Below, piece after piece: positions 50,086-59,916 of a DNA stretch of 64,000 nucleotides. The number at the start of each line of letters is the position of its first letter. Within the stretch, counting starts at the first letter, position 1. A model generated the notes under the pieces. That model searched no databases. It was not told the DNA's origin and saw only the letters and a program-made list of their open reading frames with translations. A program made the position numbers and the translations under genes. The DNA lies in NCBI RefSeq assembly GCF_004310685.1, contig NZ_SISG01000001.1, positions 620,001 through 684,000 of the forward strand, given 5' to 3'. This stretch comes from Glaciihabitans arcticus. GTDB lineage: Bacteria; Actinomycetota; Actinomycetes; Actinomycetales; Microbacteriaceae.

Positions 50086-50571
50086 ATGAGAGCAATAGAA
50101 CGGTCGATTCGGCAGCGTGGCGGTCTTGCGACGACCGCGCAACTGCTCGCCGACAAGCACATCCTTGAGCAAATACACATGGACGCCCGGTACGGAGTCA
50201 TCACCCGCGTCTGCAAAGGATGGTGGGCGACGAACAACATCCCGGAATTCGCGCTGCAAGCGCGCAGGGCAGGCGGGCGACTCGCATGCGTGGGTGCCCT
50301 CGCGTACCACGTCGGGTCCGTCTCCTACGAATGGCTCGACACCTGCCACGTGAGCATCGAGCGATCGTCCTCACGCCACCTGGCCGCCGCAAGGCTCGAG
50401 CAGGATGTCTTCTTCCACTGGAGTCGACAGCGACTGCCCGGAGATGCAGTCGCCGTTGACAAGGACATCGCCCTACGCCAAGTCCGAAGCTGCAGGGCGC
50501 TCGCGGCCCGGGCCGGATTGAGCCGGGAGGCATGGCGAGCGATAGCCTTAGACCGTGTCTACGATCGATAA
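50086..50571 (+). CDS. Probably truncated AbiEi/DUF559-type protein
   Basis: 161 residues from ATG 50086 after GGAGGACAG. The N-terminus (MRAIERSIRQRGGLATTAQL, then a winged-helix-like segment ending GRLACVGALAYH) matches the AbiEi-antitoxin-like head of a Microbacteriaceae family that normally continues to about 300 residues with a DUF559/Vsr-like nuclease domain. Here the reading stops after RAIALDRVYDR, overlapping the start of dapA by 17 nt and carrying its promoter. It looks like a 3'-truncated remnant; no partner toxin is present. Confidence 0.6.
   Translation: MRAIERSIRQRGGLATTAQLLADKHILEQIHMDARYGVITRVCKGWWATNNIPEFALQARRAGGRLACVGALAYHVGSVSYEWLDTCHVSIERSSSRHLAAARLEQDVFFHWSRQRLPGDAVAVDKDIALRQVRSCRALAARAGLSREAWRAIALDRVYDR
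50543..50548 (+). promoter_or_regulatory. Leaderless -10 element (dapA)
   Basis: TAGCCT ending 6 nt before the GTG at 50555; it lies inside the upstream truncated gene. Confidence 0.65.
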
Positions 50572-51532
50572 CCCCTTTGGCCAGGTCCTCGTCGCTTTGG
50601 TGACCCCGTTCACCGCAGACGGTGAAGTCGACTGGGTTGGCGTCGAGAAGCACATCGACGACGTAATCAACGACGGCGCCGACGGTATCGTCGTCACCGG
50701 CACCACCGGCGAGACCTCCACGCTCACCGACCCCGAGAAGCTCAAGCTCGTCGAAGTCGCGAAAAAAGTAAGCAGCGGCCGCGCCAAGATCATCACCGGC
50801 GGCGGATCCAACGAAACCGCACACGCCATCGAGCTCTACAAGGCCAGCGAGAAGGCTGGTGCCGACGGCGTGATGATCGTCACCCCGTACTACAACAAGC
50901 CGACGCAGGCCGGAGTACTCACCCACTTCCGCATGATCGCCGATGCCACCGACCTGCCCGTCATCCTCTACGACATCCCGGGCCGCACCGGCATCCCTAT
51001 CAAGTACGAGACGATCCTGCGCGCCGCCAAGCACCCCAACATCCTCGCCATCAAAGACGCCAAGGGCGACCTGTCCGAGGTGAGCCGCGTGCTCAACCAG
51101 ACCGACCTGCTTTACTTCTCCGGCGACGATGCGCTCATCCTGCCGCACCTCTCCATCGGCGCAACCGGCCTCATCGGCGTCACCGCCAACGTTGCCGCTG
51201 CGCCGTACCGGGTCATCGTCGACGCCGTCAACCGCGGCGACCTGACCGCCGCAACAGCCGCGCACAAGCAGCTCGAGCCGCTCGTGCGCGCCATCATGAC
51301 CCACGTGCCCGGAACCGTCGCCGCCAAATACGTGCTGCACGGCCTGCACCGCATCGGATCCCCGCGCGTGCGCCTGCCGCTCGTCGGTCCCGAAGACTTC
51401 GAAGCCGCGCAGATCGAAGACGACATCGCGCTCGTCGGCGAGATCCCCGGTGTCGACCTCAGCAACTTCCGCCCCGACCGCAACGCGGCCGCCGGCGGAG
51501 CACTGCCCAAGGTCGCGGGAACAACCCGCTAA
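50555..51532 (+). CDS. dapA: 4-hydroxy-tetrahydrodipicolinate synthase
   Basis: 325 residues from GTG 50555. Condenses pyruvate with aspartate semialdehyde, first step to diaminopimelate. Schiff-base K167 in LAIKDAKGD; GTTGETSTL (Thr pair), VTPYYNKPTQ (Tyr) and YDIPGRTG (Arg) are intact. TIM-barrel homotetramer. Followed 49 nt later by the RNase J gene, the normal actinobacterial order. Confidence 0.97.
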   Translation: MSTIDNPFGQVLVALVTPFTADGEVDWVGVEKHIDDVINDGADGIVVTGTTGETSTLTDPEKLKLVEVAKKVSSGRAKIITGGGSNETAHAIELYKASEKAGADGVMIVTPYYNKPTQAGVLTHFRMIADATDLPVILYDIPGRTGIPIKYETILRAAKHPNILAIKDAKGDLSEVSRVLNQTDLLYFSGDDALILPHLSIGATGLIGVTANVAAAPYRVIVDAVNRGDLTAATAAHKQLEPLVRAIMTHVPGTVAAKYVLHGLHRIGSPRVRLPLVGPEDFEAAQIEDDIALVGEIPGVDLSNFRPDRNAAAGGALPKVAGTTR

Positions 51533-51581
51533 CAAGGCTTGAACATGGGGTGAAACCCCGACAACTCCAATAAAGGAACAG

Positions 51582-53258
51582 ATGCCAGTCACGATCTATG
51601 AACCCGCAAAACTCCGCCCCGGAACCCTCCGGATCATCCCGATCGGCGGCCTCGGCGAGATCGGCCGCAACATGGCCTCCTTCGAGATCGACGGCAAGAT
51701 CCTCATCGTCGACTGCGGTGTGCTCTTCCCCGAAGAGCACCAGCCCGGCGTCGACCTGATCCTGCCCGACTTCTCGCCCATCCGGGACCGCCTTGATGAC
51801 ATCGTCGGCGTAGTACTCACGCACGGCCACGAGGATCACATCGGCGCGGTTCCGTACCTACTCAGGCTGCGTGCGGACATCCCGCTCATCGGAAGCACAC
51901 TCACGCTCGCCCTCATCGAGGCGAAGCTCAAGGAACACCGCATCACGCCGTACACGCTCACCGTCGCTGAAGGCCAGAAGGAGAAGCTCGGCCCGTTCGA
52001 TCTCGAATTCGTCGCGGTCAACCACTCGATCCCTGACGCACTCGCTGTCGCGATCAAGACCGTCGCCGGAACCGTGCTGCACACCGGCGACTTCAAGATG
52101 GACCAGCTTCCCCTCGACAACCGCATCACCGACCTGCGCGCCTTCGCGCGACTCGGCGAGGCCGGCGTCGACCTCTTTATGAGCGATTCCACCAATGCGG
52201 ATGTCCCGGGGTTCACGCCCAACGAGCGTGACATCGGCCCCGTGCTCGAGACGCTCATCGCCAAGGCGCCGCGTCGAGTGATCGTCGCGAGCTTCTCCAG
52301 CCACATTCACCGTGTGCAGCAGGTTCTCGACGCCGCCCACGCCAACGGACGCAAGGTCGTGCTCATGGGCCGCTCGATGGTGCGCAACATGGGCATCGCC
52401 GCCGACCTCGGCTACCTGAAAGTGCCGGAGGGTGTGCTGCTCGACGCGAAGAAGGCCGTAAACCTCCCGGACGACAAGCTCGTCTACATGTCGACGGGCA
52501 GCCAGGGCGAGCCTATGGCCGTGCTGTCGCGCATGGCCAACCAGGAGCACCAGATCTCGATCGGCAAGGGCGACACGATCATTCTCGCCTCGAGTCTCAT
52601 CCCCGGCAACGAGAACGGCGTCTACCGCATGATCAACGGGCTGATGAAGCTCGGTGCGAACGTTGTGCACAAGGGCAACGCCCGAATCCACGTATCGGGT
52701 CACGCTTCGGCCGGCGAACTGCTCTACTGCTACAACATCCTGCGCCCGAAGAACGTTCTGCCCGTGCACGGTGAACAGCGTCACCTCGTGGCCAACGCCG
52801 CCCTCGCCGTGCAGTCCGGTGTGCCCGAGGAGAACACGATCATCGCCGAGGACGGCACCGTGATCGACCTCAAGGACGGCTACGCCTCCGTGGTAGGCCA
52901 GCTCGACCTCGGGTTCGTTTACGTGGACGGTTCTAGCGTGGGCGAGATCACCGATGCCGACCTCAAGGATCGTCGCATCCTCGCGGAGGAGGGCTTCGTG
53001 TCCATCTTCGTGGCGGTCGACAAGCAGACCGGTCGCGTCATCGTCGGTCCCGAGATCCAGGCCCGCGGTTTCGCCGAGGACGGCGCCGTGTTCGATGCGG
53101 TCCTGCCCCAGGTCATCAAGGCCCTTGAGGATGCCGCGGCAAACGGCACCCGCGACACGCACGCCTTCCAGCAGGTCATCCGCCGCACGGTCGGCCGTTG
53201 GGTAAACACCCAGCACCGTCGCAAGCCGATGATCGTTCCGGTCGTTATCGAGGCGTAG
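51582..53258 (+). CDS. rnj: Ribonuclease J
   Basis: 558 residues; ATG after AAAGGAACAG. Metallo-beta-lactamase/beta-CASP fold with zinc motif LTHGHEDHIGAVPYLL, HTGDFKMDQLP, SDSTNADVPG, beta-CASP IVASFSSHIHRVQQ and HVSGHASAGEL. Has 5'-exonuclease and endonuclease activity in rRNA maturation and mRNA decay. The C-terminal domain ends RRKPMIVPVVIEA. It complements PNPase encoded 14 kb earlier. Confidence 0.96.
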   Translation: MPVTIYEPAKLRPGTLRIIPIGGLGEIGRNMASFEIDGKILIVDCGVLFPEEHQPGVDLILPDFSPIRDRLDDIVGVVLTHGHEDHIGAVPYLLRLRADIPLIGSTLTLALIEAKLKEHRITPYTLTVAEGQKEKLGPFDLEFVAVNHSIPDALAVAIKTVAGTVLHTGDFKMDQLPLDNRITDLRAFARLGEAGVDLFMSDSTNADVPGFTPNERDIGPVLETLIAKAPRRVIVASFSSHIHRVQQVLDAAHANGRKVVLMGRSMVRNMGIAADLGYLKVPEGVLLDAKKAVNLPDDKLVYMSTGSQGEPMAVLSRMANQEHQISIGKGDTIILASSLIPGNENGVYRMINGLMKLGANVVHKGNARIHVSGHASAGELLYCYNILRPKNVLPVHGEQRHLVANAALAVQSGVPEENTIIAEDGTVIDLKDGYASVVGQLDLGFVYVDGSSVGEITDADLKDRRILAEEGFVSIFVAVDKQTGRVIVGPEIQARGFAEDGAVFDAVLPQVIKALEDAAANGTRDTHAFQQVIRRTVGRWVNTQHRRKPMIVPVVIEA

Positions 53259-53282
53259 CCGAACGGTGATGGATTTGTGATC

Positions 53283-53309
53283 GGGGCGGACCGGAAGGTC
53301 TGCCCCTTT
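53283..53309 (+). terminator. Terminator after RNase J
   Basis: Stem GGGGCGGACC / GGTCTGCCCC (one wobble), loop GGAA, followed by TTT, 25 nt beyond the stop. Confidence 0.8.
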
Positions 53310-53325
53310 CTGCAATACTCGCTGC

Positions 53326-53997
53326 ATGAACATTCCTCGCGCGGCAGCGTTGGTCGCATTGACTACTGTGTTGCTGGCCGGATGCGCACCATCCGCACCC
53401 GAGACCACCTCGCCACCGCCCGCGGCCGAGACGCCGTCGGCGACTCCCACGCCGGAGCCGACCAAGCCGACCGTCGAGGAACTGGTGCTGAGCGCCGACG
53501 GACTCGGACCGCTGAGAATCGGGGAGCAGCCTCCCGTGACGCATCCCGACGTCGACGTGGTCATCTTCGACCCGGAGTACTGCGCCGAGGACGTGGCCGC
53601 GGGGTGGATCACCGATCCCGGCAAATGGGTCACTAACTACCCGTGGGGGCCGGGAGAGTACGGCAAGCCTCCCTTCAGCGTGAACATTGTCGACGGTGTT
53701 CTTCAGGCACTGTTCACACTCGACCCCCGCGTTCGAACAGCCGGCGACATCGGTATCGGCAGCACGGTCAAGGAGCTCCTCGCCGTTTATCCCGATGCGG
53801 TGTTGACCCGGAGCGAACTCATCGACCTCTACGTCATCGCGGGCGAGAGCGGTCAGCTGGTATTTGAGGCCGGCAATGACACGTCCATCGGCTACGACCC
53901 CGGCGTCATCTGGATCGCGCACGTGATCCCGACCGATGTGAAGCCCTACTCCTTCGCCAATTCCGACGCCGGCTTCGGAAACTGCGTCAGCGCATGA
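53326..53997 (+). CDS. Lipoprotein, unknown function
   Basis: 223 residues. Lipobox TVLLAGC (Cys20), then a Pro/Thr/Glu linker (about 25-50) and a C-terminal domain with VLSADGLGPLRIGEQPP. This phrase and GSTVKELLAVYPDA recur in small actinobacterial lipoproteins of unknown role (from memory). Two Cys (about residues 88 and 221) may pair. It is a single gene upstream of, but not clearly linked to, the exporter operon. Confidence 0.8.
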   Translation: MNIPRAAALVALTTVLLAGCAPSAPETTSPPPAAETPSATPTPEPTKPTVEELVLSADGLGPLRIGEQPPVTHPDVDVVIFDPEYCAEDVAAGWITDPGKWVTNYPWGPGEYGKPPFSVNIVDGVLQALFTLDPRVRTAGDIGIGSTVKELLAVYPDAVLTRSELIDLYVIAGESGQLVFEAGNDTSIGYDPGVIWIAHVIPTDVKPYSFANSDAGFGNCVSA

Positions 53998-54119
53998 CCG
54001 TGGCAACGACGTACAACTGACGAGAAACGTTGGGTTGTGGTTCATCCTCACGAATGATTCATTTGGATCATGGCCCGCGTTATGGTTACGGGCACGCTGT
54101 TCCGAGCTGGGGGTTTTGA

Positions 54120-55130
54120 GTGGTCATCGCACGCACGTGGGTCTTTCCGATTTTGCGCATCCTGCTTCTCATGGTGGTGGCGGTGGCGCTCGTGAAGTTC
54201 GCATTCTTCCCCGATAAGCCGGTCGAAGACAACTCGCAGTCGCCGAGCGCGGAGATCGTTGAACCGCAGATCCCGGTCGCTCTGGGAACCGTGCAGAACG
54301 ACGTGTCGCTCGCCGGCAACATCGCCGCGAACCCGGCCGTGGCCGTTCCGGCGACGGCAGCGGGGGAGGTGCACCGTGTGCACGTCAAGGCCGGACAGAA
54401 GGTCAAAAAGGGCCAGCTCATGGTCGTGCTGCGCAGCGAGACGTTCAGTGACGACGGCACGAGCGTGCGCAGGTTCGTCAACGTGAAGGCTCCGGTTGCG
54501 GGCACGGTCTCCAACCTGACCGCACTGGTCGGCCAGAGCTTCGTCGTGGGAGACCCGATCGGGCAGATCGCGCCGCCGTCGTTCACGGTGAGCGGGAGCA
54601 TCCCGCCCGAACAGCTCTATCGACTGCTCACGCAGCCCAAGACGGCTGAGGTGACCATCAACGGTGGACCCGCCCCGTTCACGTGCACCAACCTGCGCAT
54701 CACGTCGCCGCTGGCCGGCGAGGAGCCCGGTGAGGGCGAGTCGAGCGGTGGACCGCTGGTGCAGTGCGCGGTTCCGGCAGACGTGCGCGTCTTCCCGGGG
54801 CTGACCGCGACGATCGTGATCGCCGGCGGCATCGCCGAGAACGTGCTCGTCGTGCCGATGACCGCGGTCGAGGGCACCGCCGAGACCGGCAACGTGTACG
54901 TCGTGGTCGAGGGCGGCGAGCCAGAGCTGCGCGCCGTGACCCTGGGCCTGAATGACGGCATCAACGTTGAGATCAAGGACGGCCTCGAGGAGGGCGAACT
55001 GATCCTGCAGTTCGTCCCCGGGGCGCTCGGCGGCGAGGAGGTCCTCGGTCCGGACGGCATGCCGCTGCAACCGGGTGAGTGCGTCATCGACGAGACCGGT
55101 ATGGAGATCTGCTCGGACGGATCACGGTGA
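54120..55130 (+). CDS. Membrane-fusion/adaptor-like subunit of an ABC exporter (MacA/HlyD-like)
   Basis: 336 residues from GTG 54120. N-terminal membrane helix (about 8-28). Lipoyl/HlyD hybrid motif VPATAAGEVHRVHVKAGQKVKKGQLMVVL and a second half VKAPVAGTVSNLTALVGQSFVVGD, then beta-barrel VFPGLTATIVIAGGIAENVLVVPMTAV, as in MacA-type adaptors but without a long coiled-coil hairpin. First gene of a three-gene operon; stop overlaps the ATPase start by 4 nt. In a Gram-positive it would work without an outer-membrane partner. Confidence 0.88.
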   Translation: MVIARTWVFPILRILLLMVVAVALVKFAFFPDKPVEDNSQSPSAEIVEPQIPVALGTVQNDVSLAGNIAANPAVAVPATAAGEVHRVHVKAGQKVKKGQLMVVLRSETFSDDGTSVRRFVNVKAPVAGTVSNLTALVGQSFVVGDPIGQIAPPSFTVSGSIPPEQLYRLLTQPKTAEVTINGGPAPFTCTNLRITSPLAGEEPGEGESSGGPLVQCAVPADVRVFPGLTATIVIAGGIAENVLVVPMTAVEGTAETGNVYVVVEGGEPELRAVTLGLNDGINVEIKDGLEEGELILQFVPGALGGEEVLGPDGMPLQPGECVIDETGMEICSDGSR

Positions 55131-55852
55131 CCCTGCTCCGCCTCGAGCAGGTGACGCGTTCGGTGCAACTGCCCGACGCGCAGCCGCTCGAGATCCTCAA
55201 GGGCGTCAACCTGGTGGTCGACGTCGGCGACCACGTGAGCATCGTGGGCCGCTCCGGTTCCGGCAAGTCGACGCTGCTCAACCTGCTCGGTATGCTCGAC
55301 GACCCGACGAGCGGCGAGATCTTCTTCGACGACGAACCCGTGCGCGCCCTGCGCACGGGGCAGCGCGACCGCAAGCGCGGCGCGGACATCGGCTTCATCT
55401 TTCAGCAGTTCAACCTGCTGCCCGGCCGCACCGCCCTCGAAAACGTGATCACCCCGCTGCTCTACGCACCGGCGAAGCAGTTCTGGTCGCGCCGACGCCT
55501 CGCGATGGAGATGCTCGACCGCGTGGGCCTGTCGACGCGCATGGATTCCATGCCCGAGAAGCTGTCGGGCGGTGAGCAGCAGCGCGTCGCGATCGCCCGC
55601 GCGCTGGTGCGCCGACCGCGACTGATCCTGTCGGACGAGCCGACCGGCGCTCTCGACATCGAGACCGGCGAGTCGGTGATGGCGCTTCTGGATGAAGTGG
55701 CCGAGCAGTCGGGCGCTGCCCTCATCACGATTACTCACGACGCAAACGTCGCGGCTCTCGCCCGGCGTCACTACCGGCTGGATAGCGGCGTGCTCACCGG
55801 AGTCGACATCACCAAGGCGCTCGCGCAGTCCGTTCCGGAGGTGACCCTGTGA
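55127..55852 (+). CDS. ABC transporter ATP-binding protein (MacB type)
   Basis: 241 residues from GTG 55127. Walker [17 protein letters not shown]-loop [17 protein letters not shown], signature [15 protein letters not shown], Walker [13 protein letters not shown], switch ITITHDANV. Overlaps the adaptor stop and the permease start by 4 nt each. Drives export through the following FtsX-like permease. Confidence 0.94.
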   Translation: MTLLRLEQVTRSVQLPDAQPLEILKGVNLVVDVGDHVSIVGRSGSGKSTLLNLLGMLDDPTSGEIFFDDEPVRALRTGQRDRKRGADIGFIFQQFNLLPGRTALENVITPLLYAPAKQFWSRRRLAMEMLDRVGLSTRMDSMPEKLSGGEQQRVAIARALVRRPRLILSDEPTGALDIETGESVMALLDEVAEQSGAALITITHDANVAALARRHYRLDSGVLTGVDITKALAQSVPEVTL

Positions 55853-57081
55853 ACGGGTTCTTCGCCGGGCTGGTCGGCGCTTTCGTGGAGGCGTGGGCCG
55901 AGCTGCGCATCCACAAGACAAGGGTTCTGCTCAGTCTCATTGGTGTGGCAGTCGCGGTCGCGGCTATCACCGGTGTGGTGGGGGTCGCGGCGATCGCCGA
56001 GCAGGCGCAGCGGGAACAGTACGAGGCCCAGGGTGGCCGACCCGCGCTGCTGTTGGTGAGCGCATACAGCGAGAGCGGGGATCCGATCGACACGGCGGAG
56101 TTCGCCACCGCGTTCGACACCGCCGCGGAGCGCTACAAGATCGGTCACACGGCCCGCAACGGCTACGGCACAAAGCGCGTGCAGTTCGTGGACGGCGTGC
56201 TCGACGTGAACATCATCCTCACCGACGTCAATTACGCGGTGATGCACCGCACCACAGTGGGGGAGGGCGCGTGGTTCACCGACGCCGACGAGCAGCGTCT
56301 CGCCCCGAACCTCATCGTCAACCATTTCATCTGGGAGAAGATGGGTTCACCCGACCTGCGCACCCATCCCACCCTCGACCTGCTCGGAGACGGTACGGTC
56401 ACGGCCGTCGTCACCGCCGTGATGCCCAAGCAGCAGTACGAGGACTACCCCGAGATGCGGATGCTCTACTCGGCGTGGGAGCGCATCGCGACGCCCGCCG
56501 AGCTCGAGGCGAACCCGCCGAGCTATGAGGCGTGGGTTCCGCCGGCGCTCGCTCGCGACCTCACTGACCTTATCAAGCGCGACGTGGCCGGAGCGCTCGG
56601 CACCGGCGTCATGGTCGATGTGTCCCGCCAGGACTACGCGGGCTGGGCCGACCAGGCCGGCGGCGAGGATCCACTGTTGCCGTTCAAGATCGTGGTCGGC
56701 GGCGTCTCTGCGCTTGTGCTGTTCCTTGGCGCGCTGAGCCTCGTCAACATCTCGCTCGTGACGGTGCGGCAGCGAATCCGAGAGATCGGCATCCGCCGCA
56801 GCTTCGGTGCGACGGCAGGCCGGGTGTTCTTCGCGGTCATGATGGAGAGCATCGTCGGCACGATCGTCGCGGGCCTCGCGGGCGTCATCTTCGCGGTGCT
56901 CGTCGTCTCGAACGAGTGGGTGCGCGCGCAGGTTGCGCCGCAACTGCAGGACGTGCCCGGCTTCCCGGTCGAGGCGGCCGTGCTGGGCATGATCTGCGCG
57001 ACGGCGGTCGGAGCCCTCGCGGGCCTCCTTCCCGCCCTCGTCGCGGTGCGCGTCAAGGTGATCGACGCCATTCGTTACTAG
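55849..57081 (+). CDS. FtsX/MacB-like ABC permease
   Basis: 410 residues from GTG 55849. One N-terminal helix (about 23-44, VLLSLIGVAVAVAAITGVVG), a 230-residue extracytoplasmic MacB-type domain, then three C-terminal helices with LVTVRQRIREIGIRRSFGATAGRVFFAVMMES, the FtsX signature. Completes a MacAB-like tripartite set. The substrate is not predictable; peptides, antibiotics or envelope components are candidates. Confidence 0.93.
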   Translation: MNGFFAGLVGAFVEAWAELRIHKTRVLLSLIGVAVAVAAITGVVGVAAIAEQAQREQYEAQGGRPALLLVSAYSESGDPIDTAEFATAFDTAAERYKIGHTARNGYGTKRVQFVDGVLDVNIILTDVNYAVMHRTTVGEGAWFTDADEQRLAPNLIVNHFIWEKMGSPDLRTHPTLDLLGDGTVTAVVTAVMPKQQYEDYPEMRMLYSAWERIATPAELEANPPSYEAWVPPALARDLTDLIKRDVAGALGTGVMVDVSRQDYAGWADQAGGEDPLLPFKIVVGGVSALVLFLGALSLVNISLVTVRQRIREIGIRRSFGATAGRVFFAVMMESIVGTIVAGLAGVIFAVLVVSNEWVRAQVAPQLQDVPGFPVEAAVLGMICATAVGALAGLLPALVAVRVKVIDAIRY

Positions 57082-57125
57082 CTGACACGCGCCCCGTCTA
57101 ACCGGGCTGTGGCGGTGGTTGCAGG

Positions 57126-57131
57126 TACCGT
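57126..57131 (+). promoter_or_regulatory. Possible leaderless -10 element (ftsK)
   Basis: TACCGT ending 7 nt before the ATG at 57139. A GGAG within the gap also permits ordinary initiation. Confidence 0.4.
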
Positions 57132-57138
57132 GGAGCGC

Positions 57139-59913
57139 ATGGCTACGAGCACGAGATCGACCCCGCGCGCACGCACGTCGTCGACCCGCGCGCGGTCGGC
57201 TGCGAGCAAGAACGCACCGACCAAAAAGCTGCCTGCGACGCGGGCTCAGTCCAAGACGGTTGCTCCGGATGAACCGGGCCTCCTGACCACCGCCTGGCAG
57301 GGTCTGGCACACGTCGTCGGCGGCGCCGCGCGCGTTCTCGGCAAAGAGACCCTCGCCAAGGAGGAGCGCCGCGACGGCGTTCCCTTCTTTGTCTTCCTGC
57401 TCGCGATCGCCGGTGCGGTCATCGAGTGGTTCCAGACCGACGACATCGCTTCGGCCCTCAGCGCGTACACGTTCGGCGGCCTGTTCGGCCGGGTCTCCTT
57501 CGCGCTGCCTGTGATCATGCTGTTGTTCGCGATCTGGCTGTTCCGCCACCCCGCGAGCGTGCACGACAACGGCCGCATCGGCATCGGCCTCGCGGTGCTT
57601 CTCACGAGCGTGAGCGGCCTGTGCTTCATCTTCGGCGGCCAGTCCGCCCCCGCCGACGGCATCGAGGCCGTCGCGCTCTCCGGCGGTATTCTCGGCTGGC
57701 TGCTCGCCGGCTGGATGGTCGCCATCGGAACCGCCTGGCTGGCCGTGCCGCTGGTGCTCGCCCTGCTTGTGCTGTCGCTGTTCATCATCACCAAGACCCC
57801 GCCGAACAAGATCGGCGCGCGCCTCGGTGAGCTCTACGCCTACCTGTTCGGCACCGAGGTGCCCGAGCCGAAGAAGAAGGCCGACGGATCGACGTCGACG
57901 ACGAGCCTCGAGTTCACCGATCTCGACAGCCTGGGCCTCGGCGCCGGCGATGACGACGATCCCGCGAGCCTGCCCTGGTGGCGTCGCAATAAGGCCCGCT
58001 CCAACGACCAGGCCTTCGACTCGCCCGTCATCGGCCGCGACCAGGCCACGGAGATCGTCGGAGCCGTGGCTCCCGCCTCGTCTCTCAATGACTCGGCCGA
58101 CTTCGGCATTCAGCTCTTCGACGAGCTCGTGAAGGCCGAAGACGCCGTCAAGCGATTCACCGGAGAGGTGGAGCCGCACCAGACGGGAATCCGCGAGGAC
58201 GGACCCGTCACACCCCTGCCCGGCTTCACGACCAAAGCCAGCGAGAAGGGTGAAGCGGGAGAGTTCGATGGCCCCGAGCCCGTGGCATCCCCAGCACCGG
58301 CGAAGCCTCGCGGCAACACCGCGCCGTATCGCCTGCCCGTCGCCTCGCTGCTGACGCCCGGCACGCCGTCGAAGGCCCGCAGCTCTGACACCGACGAGGT
58401 GATCGCCTCGATCACCGAGGTACTTAAGCAGTTCGCAGTGGATGCCTCAGTCACCGGTTTCAGCCGCGGACCCTCGGTCACGCGCTACGAGCTCGAACTC
58501 GGCCCGGGTGTCAAGGTCGAGCGGGTCACCGCACTCGCGCGGAACATCAGCTACGCGGTCGCGAGCAACGAGGTCAACATCCTCTCGCCGATTCCGGGCA
58601 AGAGTGCGATCGGCGTGGAGATACCGAACAAGGACCGCGAAATCGTATCGCTCGGCGACGTGCTGCGCTCGAATGCGAGCACCAAGAGCGTGCACCCCAT
58701 GACCATCGGTCTCGGCAAGGACGTCGAGGGCGGCTTCGTCGTCGCGAACCTCGCGAAGATGCCCCACCTGCTCGTCGCCGGCTCCACCGGCTCGGGCAAG
58801 TCGAGCTTCGTGAACTCGATGATCACGTCGATCCTCATGCGGGCGACGCCGGCCGAGGTGCGCATGGTGCTCATCGACCCGAAGCGCGTCGAGCTCTCCA
58901 TCTACGCGGGTGTGCCGCACCTCATCACGCCTATCATCACGAACCCGAAGAAGGCCGCCGAAGCGCTCGCCTGGGTCGTGAAGGAGATGGACATGCGGTA
59001 CGACGACCTCGCGTCGTTCGGCTTCCGCCACATCGACGACTTCAACCGTGCCGTGGTCGCGAACGAGATCGTGCTGCCGGTCGGCTCCGAGCGCAAGCTG
59101 TCGCCGTACCCCTACCTCCTTGTTGTGGTGGATGAGCTCGCCGACCTCATGATGGTCGCCCCGCGCGACGTCGAAGACTCGATCGTTCGCATCACCCAGC
59201 TCGCGCGCGCCTCCGGTATCCACCTCGTGCTGGCCACGCAGCGGCCGTCGGTGGATGTCGTCACGGGCCTCATCAAGGCCAACGTGCCGTCTCGCCTGGC
59301 GTTCGCGGTCTCGAGCATGACCGACTCCCGGGTCATCCTCGACCAGCCGGGCGCCGACAAGCTGATCGGCCAGGGCGACGCGCTGTTCCTGCCGATGGGT
59401 GCCTCCAAGGCGATCCGCGTGCAGGGCGCGTGGGTGCAGGAGGAGGAGATCTCCGAGGTCGTCAAGCACGTCATCGCGCAGGCACGCCCCGAGTACCGCG
59501 AAGACGTCGCCGTCGTCGCCGAGAAGAAGGTGGTCGACGCCGACATCGGTGACGACCTCGAGCTGCTGCTCGCCGCGACCGAGCTCATCGTCAGCACCCA
59601 GTTCGGCTCGACGTCGATGCTGCAGCGCAAGCTGCGGGTCGGATTCGCCAAGGCCGGCCGCCTCATGGACCTGCTCGAATCGCGCGAGATCGTCGGACCC
59701 TCAGAAGGTTCCAAGGCTCGCGACGTGCTGGTGACAGTGGAGCAGTTGCCGTCTGTGCTCGCGCGGCTCCGCGGAGGGGACGAACCGTCTCCGGCACCGG
59801 CTGCACCGCAGCGCGACCTGGTCGCCGAATCTCTCGAAGAGGAACTCAGCGGATACGATGAGGTCGAGGCCTCGTCGGATGAGGATGCCTGGAACCTGAC
59901 CGACCGGGAGTAG
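57139..59913 (+). CDS. ftsK: DNA translocase FtsK
   Basis: 924 residues from ATG 57139 (GGAG 4 nt upstream; longer reading unsupported). Basic N-terminal tail, about four membrane helices (60-215), a Pro/Glu linker, then the motor: Walker [14 protein letters not shown] (about 548-556), Walker [13 protein letters not shown] (about 655-662), and the C-terminal gamma winged helix (about 815-880) with [28 protein letters not shown]. Pumps chromosomal DNA at the septum. pgsA follows after 3 nt. Confidence 0.96.
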   Translation: MATSTRSTPRARTSSTRARSAASKNAPTKKLPATRAQSKTVAPDEPGLLTTAWQGLAHVVGGAARVLGKETLAKEERRDGVPFFVFLLAIAGAVIEWFQTDDIASALSAYTFGGLFGRVSFALPVIMLLFAIWLFRHPASVHDNGRIGIGLAVLLTSVSGLCFIFGGQSAPADGIEAVALSGGILGWLLAGWMVAIGTAWLAVPLVLALLVLSLFIITKTPPNKIGARLGELYAYLFGTEVPEPKKKADGSTSTTSLEFTDLDSLGLGAGDDDDPASLPWWRRNKARSNDQAFDSPVIGRDQATEIVGAVAPASSLNDSADFGIQLFDELVKAEDAVKRFTGEVEPHQTGIREDGPVTPLPGFTTKASEKGEAGEFDGPEPVASPAPAKPRGNTAPYRLPVASLLTPGTPSKARSSDTDEVIASITEVLKQFAVDASVTGFSRGPSVTRYELELGPGVKVERVTALARNISYAVASNEVNILSPIPGKSAIGVEIPNKDREIVSLGDVLRSNASTKSVHPMTIGLGKDVEGGFVVANLAKMPHLLVAGSTGSGKSSFVNSMITSILMRATPAEVRMVLIDPKRVELSIYAGVPHLITPIITNPKKAAEALAWVVKEMDMRYDDLASFGFRHIDDFNRAVVANEIVLPVGSERKLSPYPYLLVVVDELADLMMVAPRDVEDSIVRITQLARASGIHLVLATQRPSVDVVTGLIKANVPSRLAFAVSSMTDSRVILDQPGADKLIGQGDALFLPMGASKAIRVQGAWVQEEEISEVVKHVIAQARPEYREDVAVVAEKKVVDADIGDDLELLLAATELIVSTQFGSTSMLQRKLRVGFAKAGRLMDLLESREIVGPSEGSKARDVLVTVEQLPSVLARLRGGDEPSPAPAAPQRDLVAESLEEELSGYDEVEASSDEDAWNLTDRE

Positions 59914-59916
59914 CGC

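Noticed and set aside
50086-50571. Complete toxin-antitoxin module
   Set aside because: No AbiEii-type toxin gene adjacent and the AbiEi-like protein appears truncated.
51548-51560. GGGGT-GAA-ACCCC hairpin between dapA and RNase J as a terminator
   Set aside because: Very short stem with no T-tract, and the two genes are likely read together.
51858-53633. 591-codon minus-strand ORF opposite RNase J
   Set aside because: RNase J motifs on the plus strand are complete; the antisense frame is a shadow.
56347-58179. 610-codon minus-strand ORF across the permease/ftsK junction
   Set aside because: It spans two well-supported genes and has shadow-type composition.
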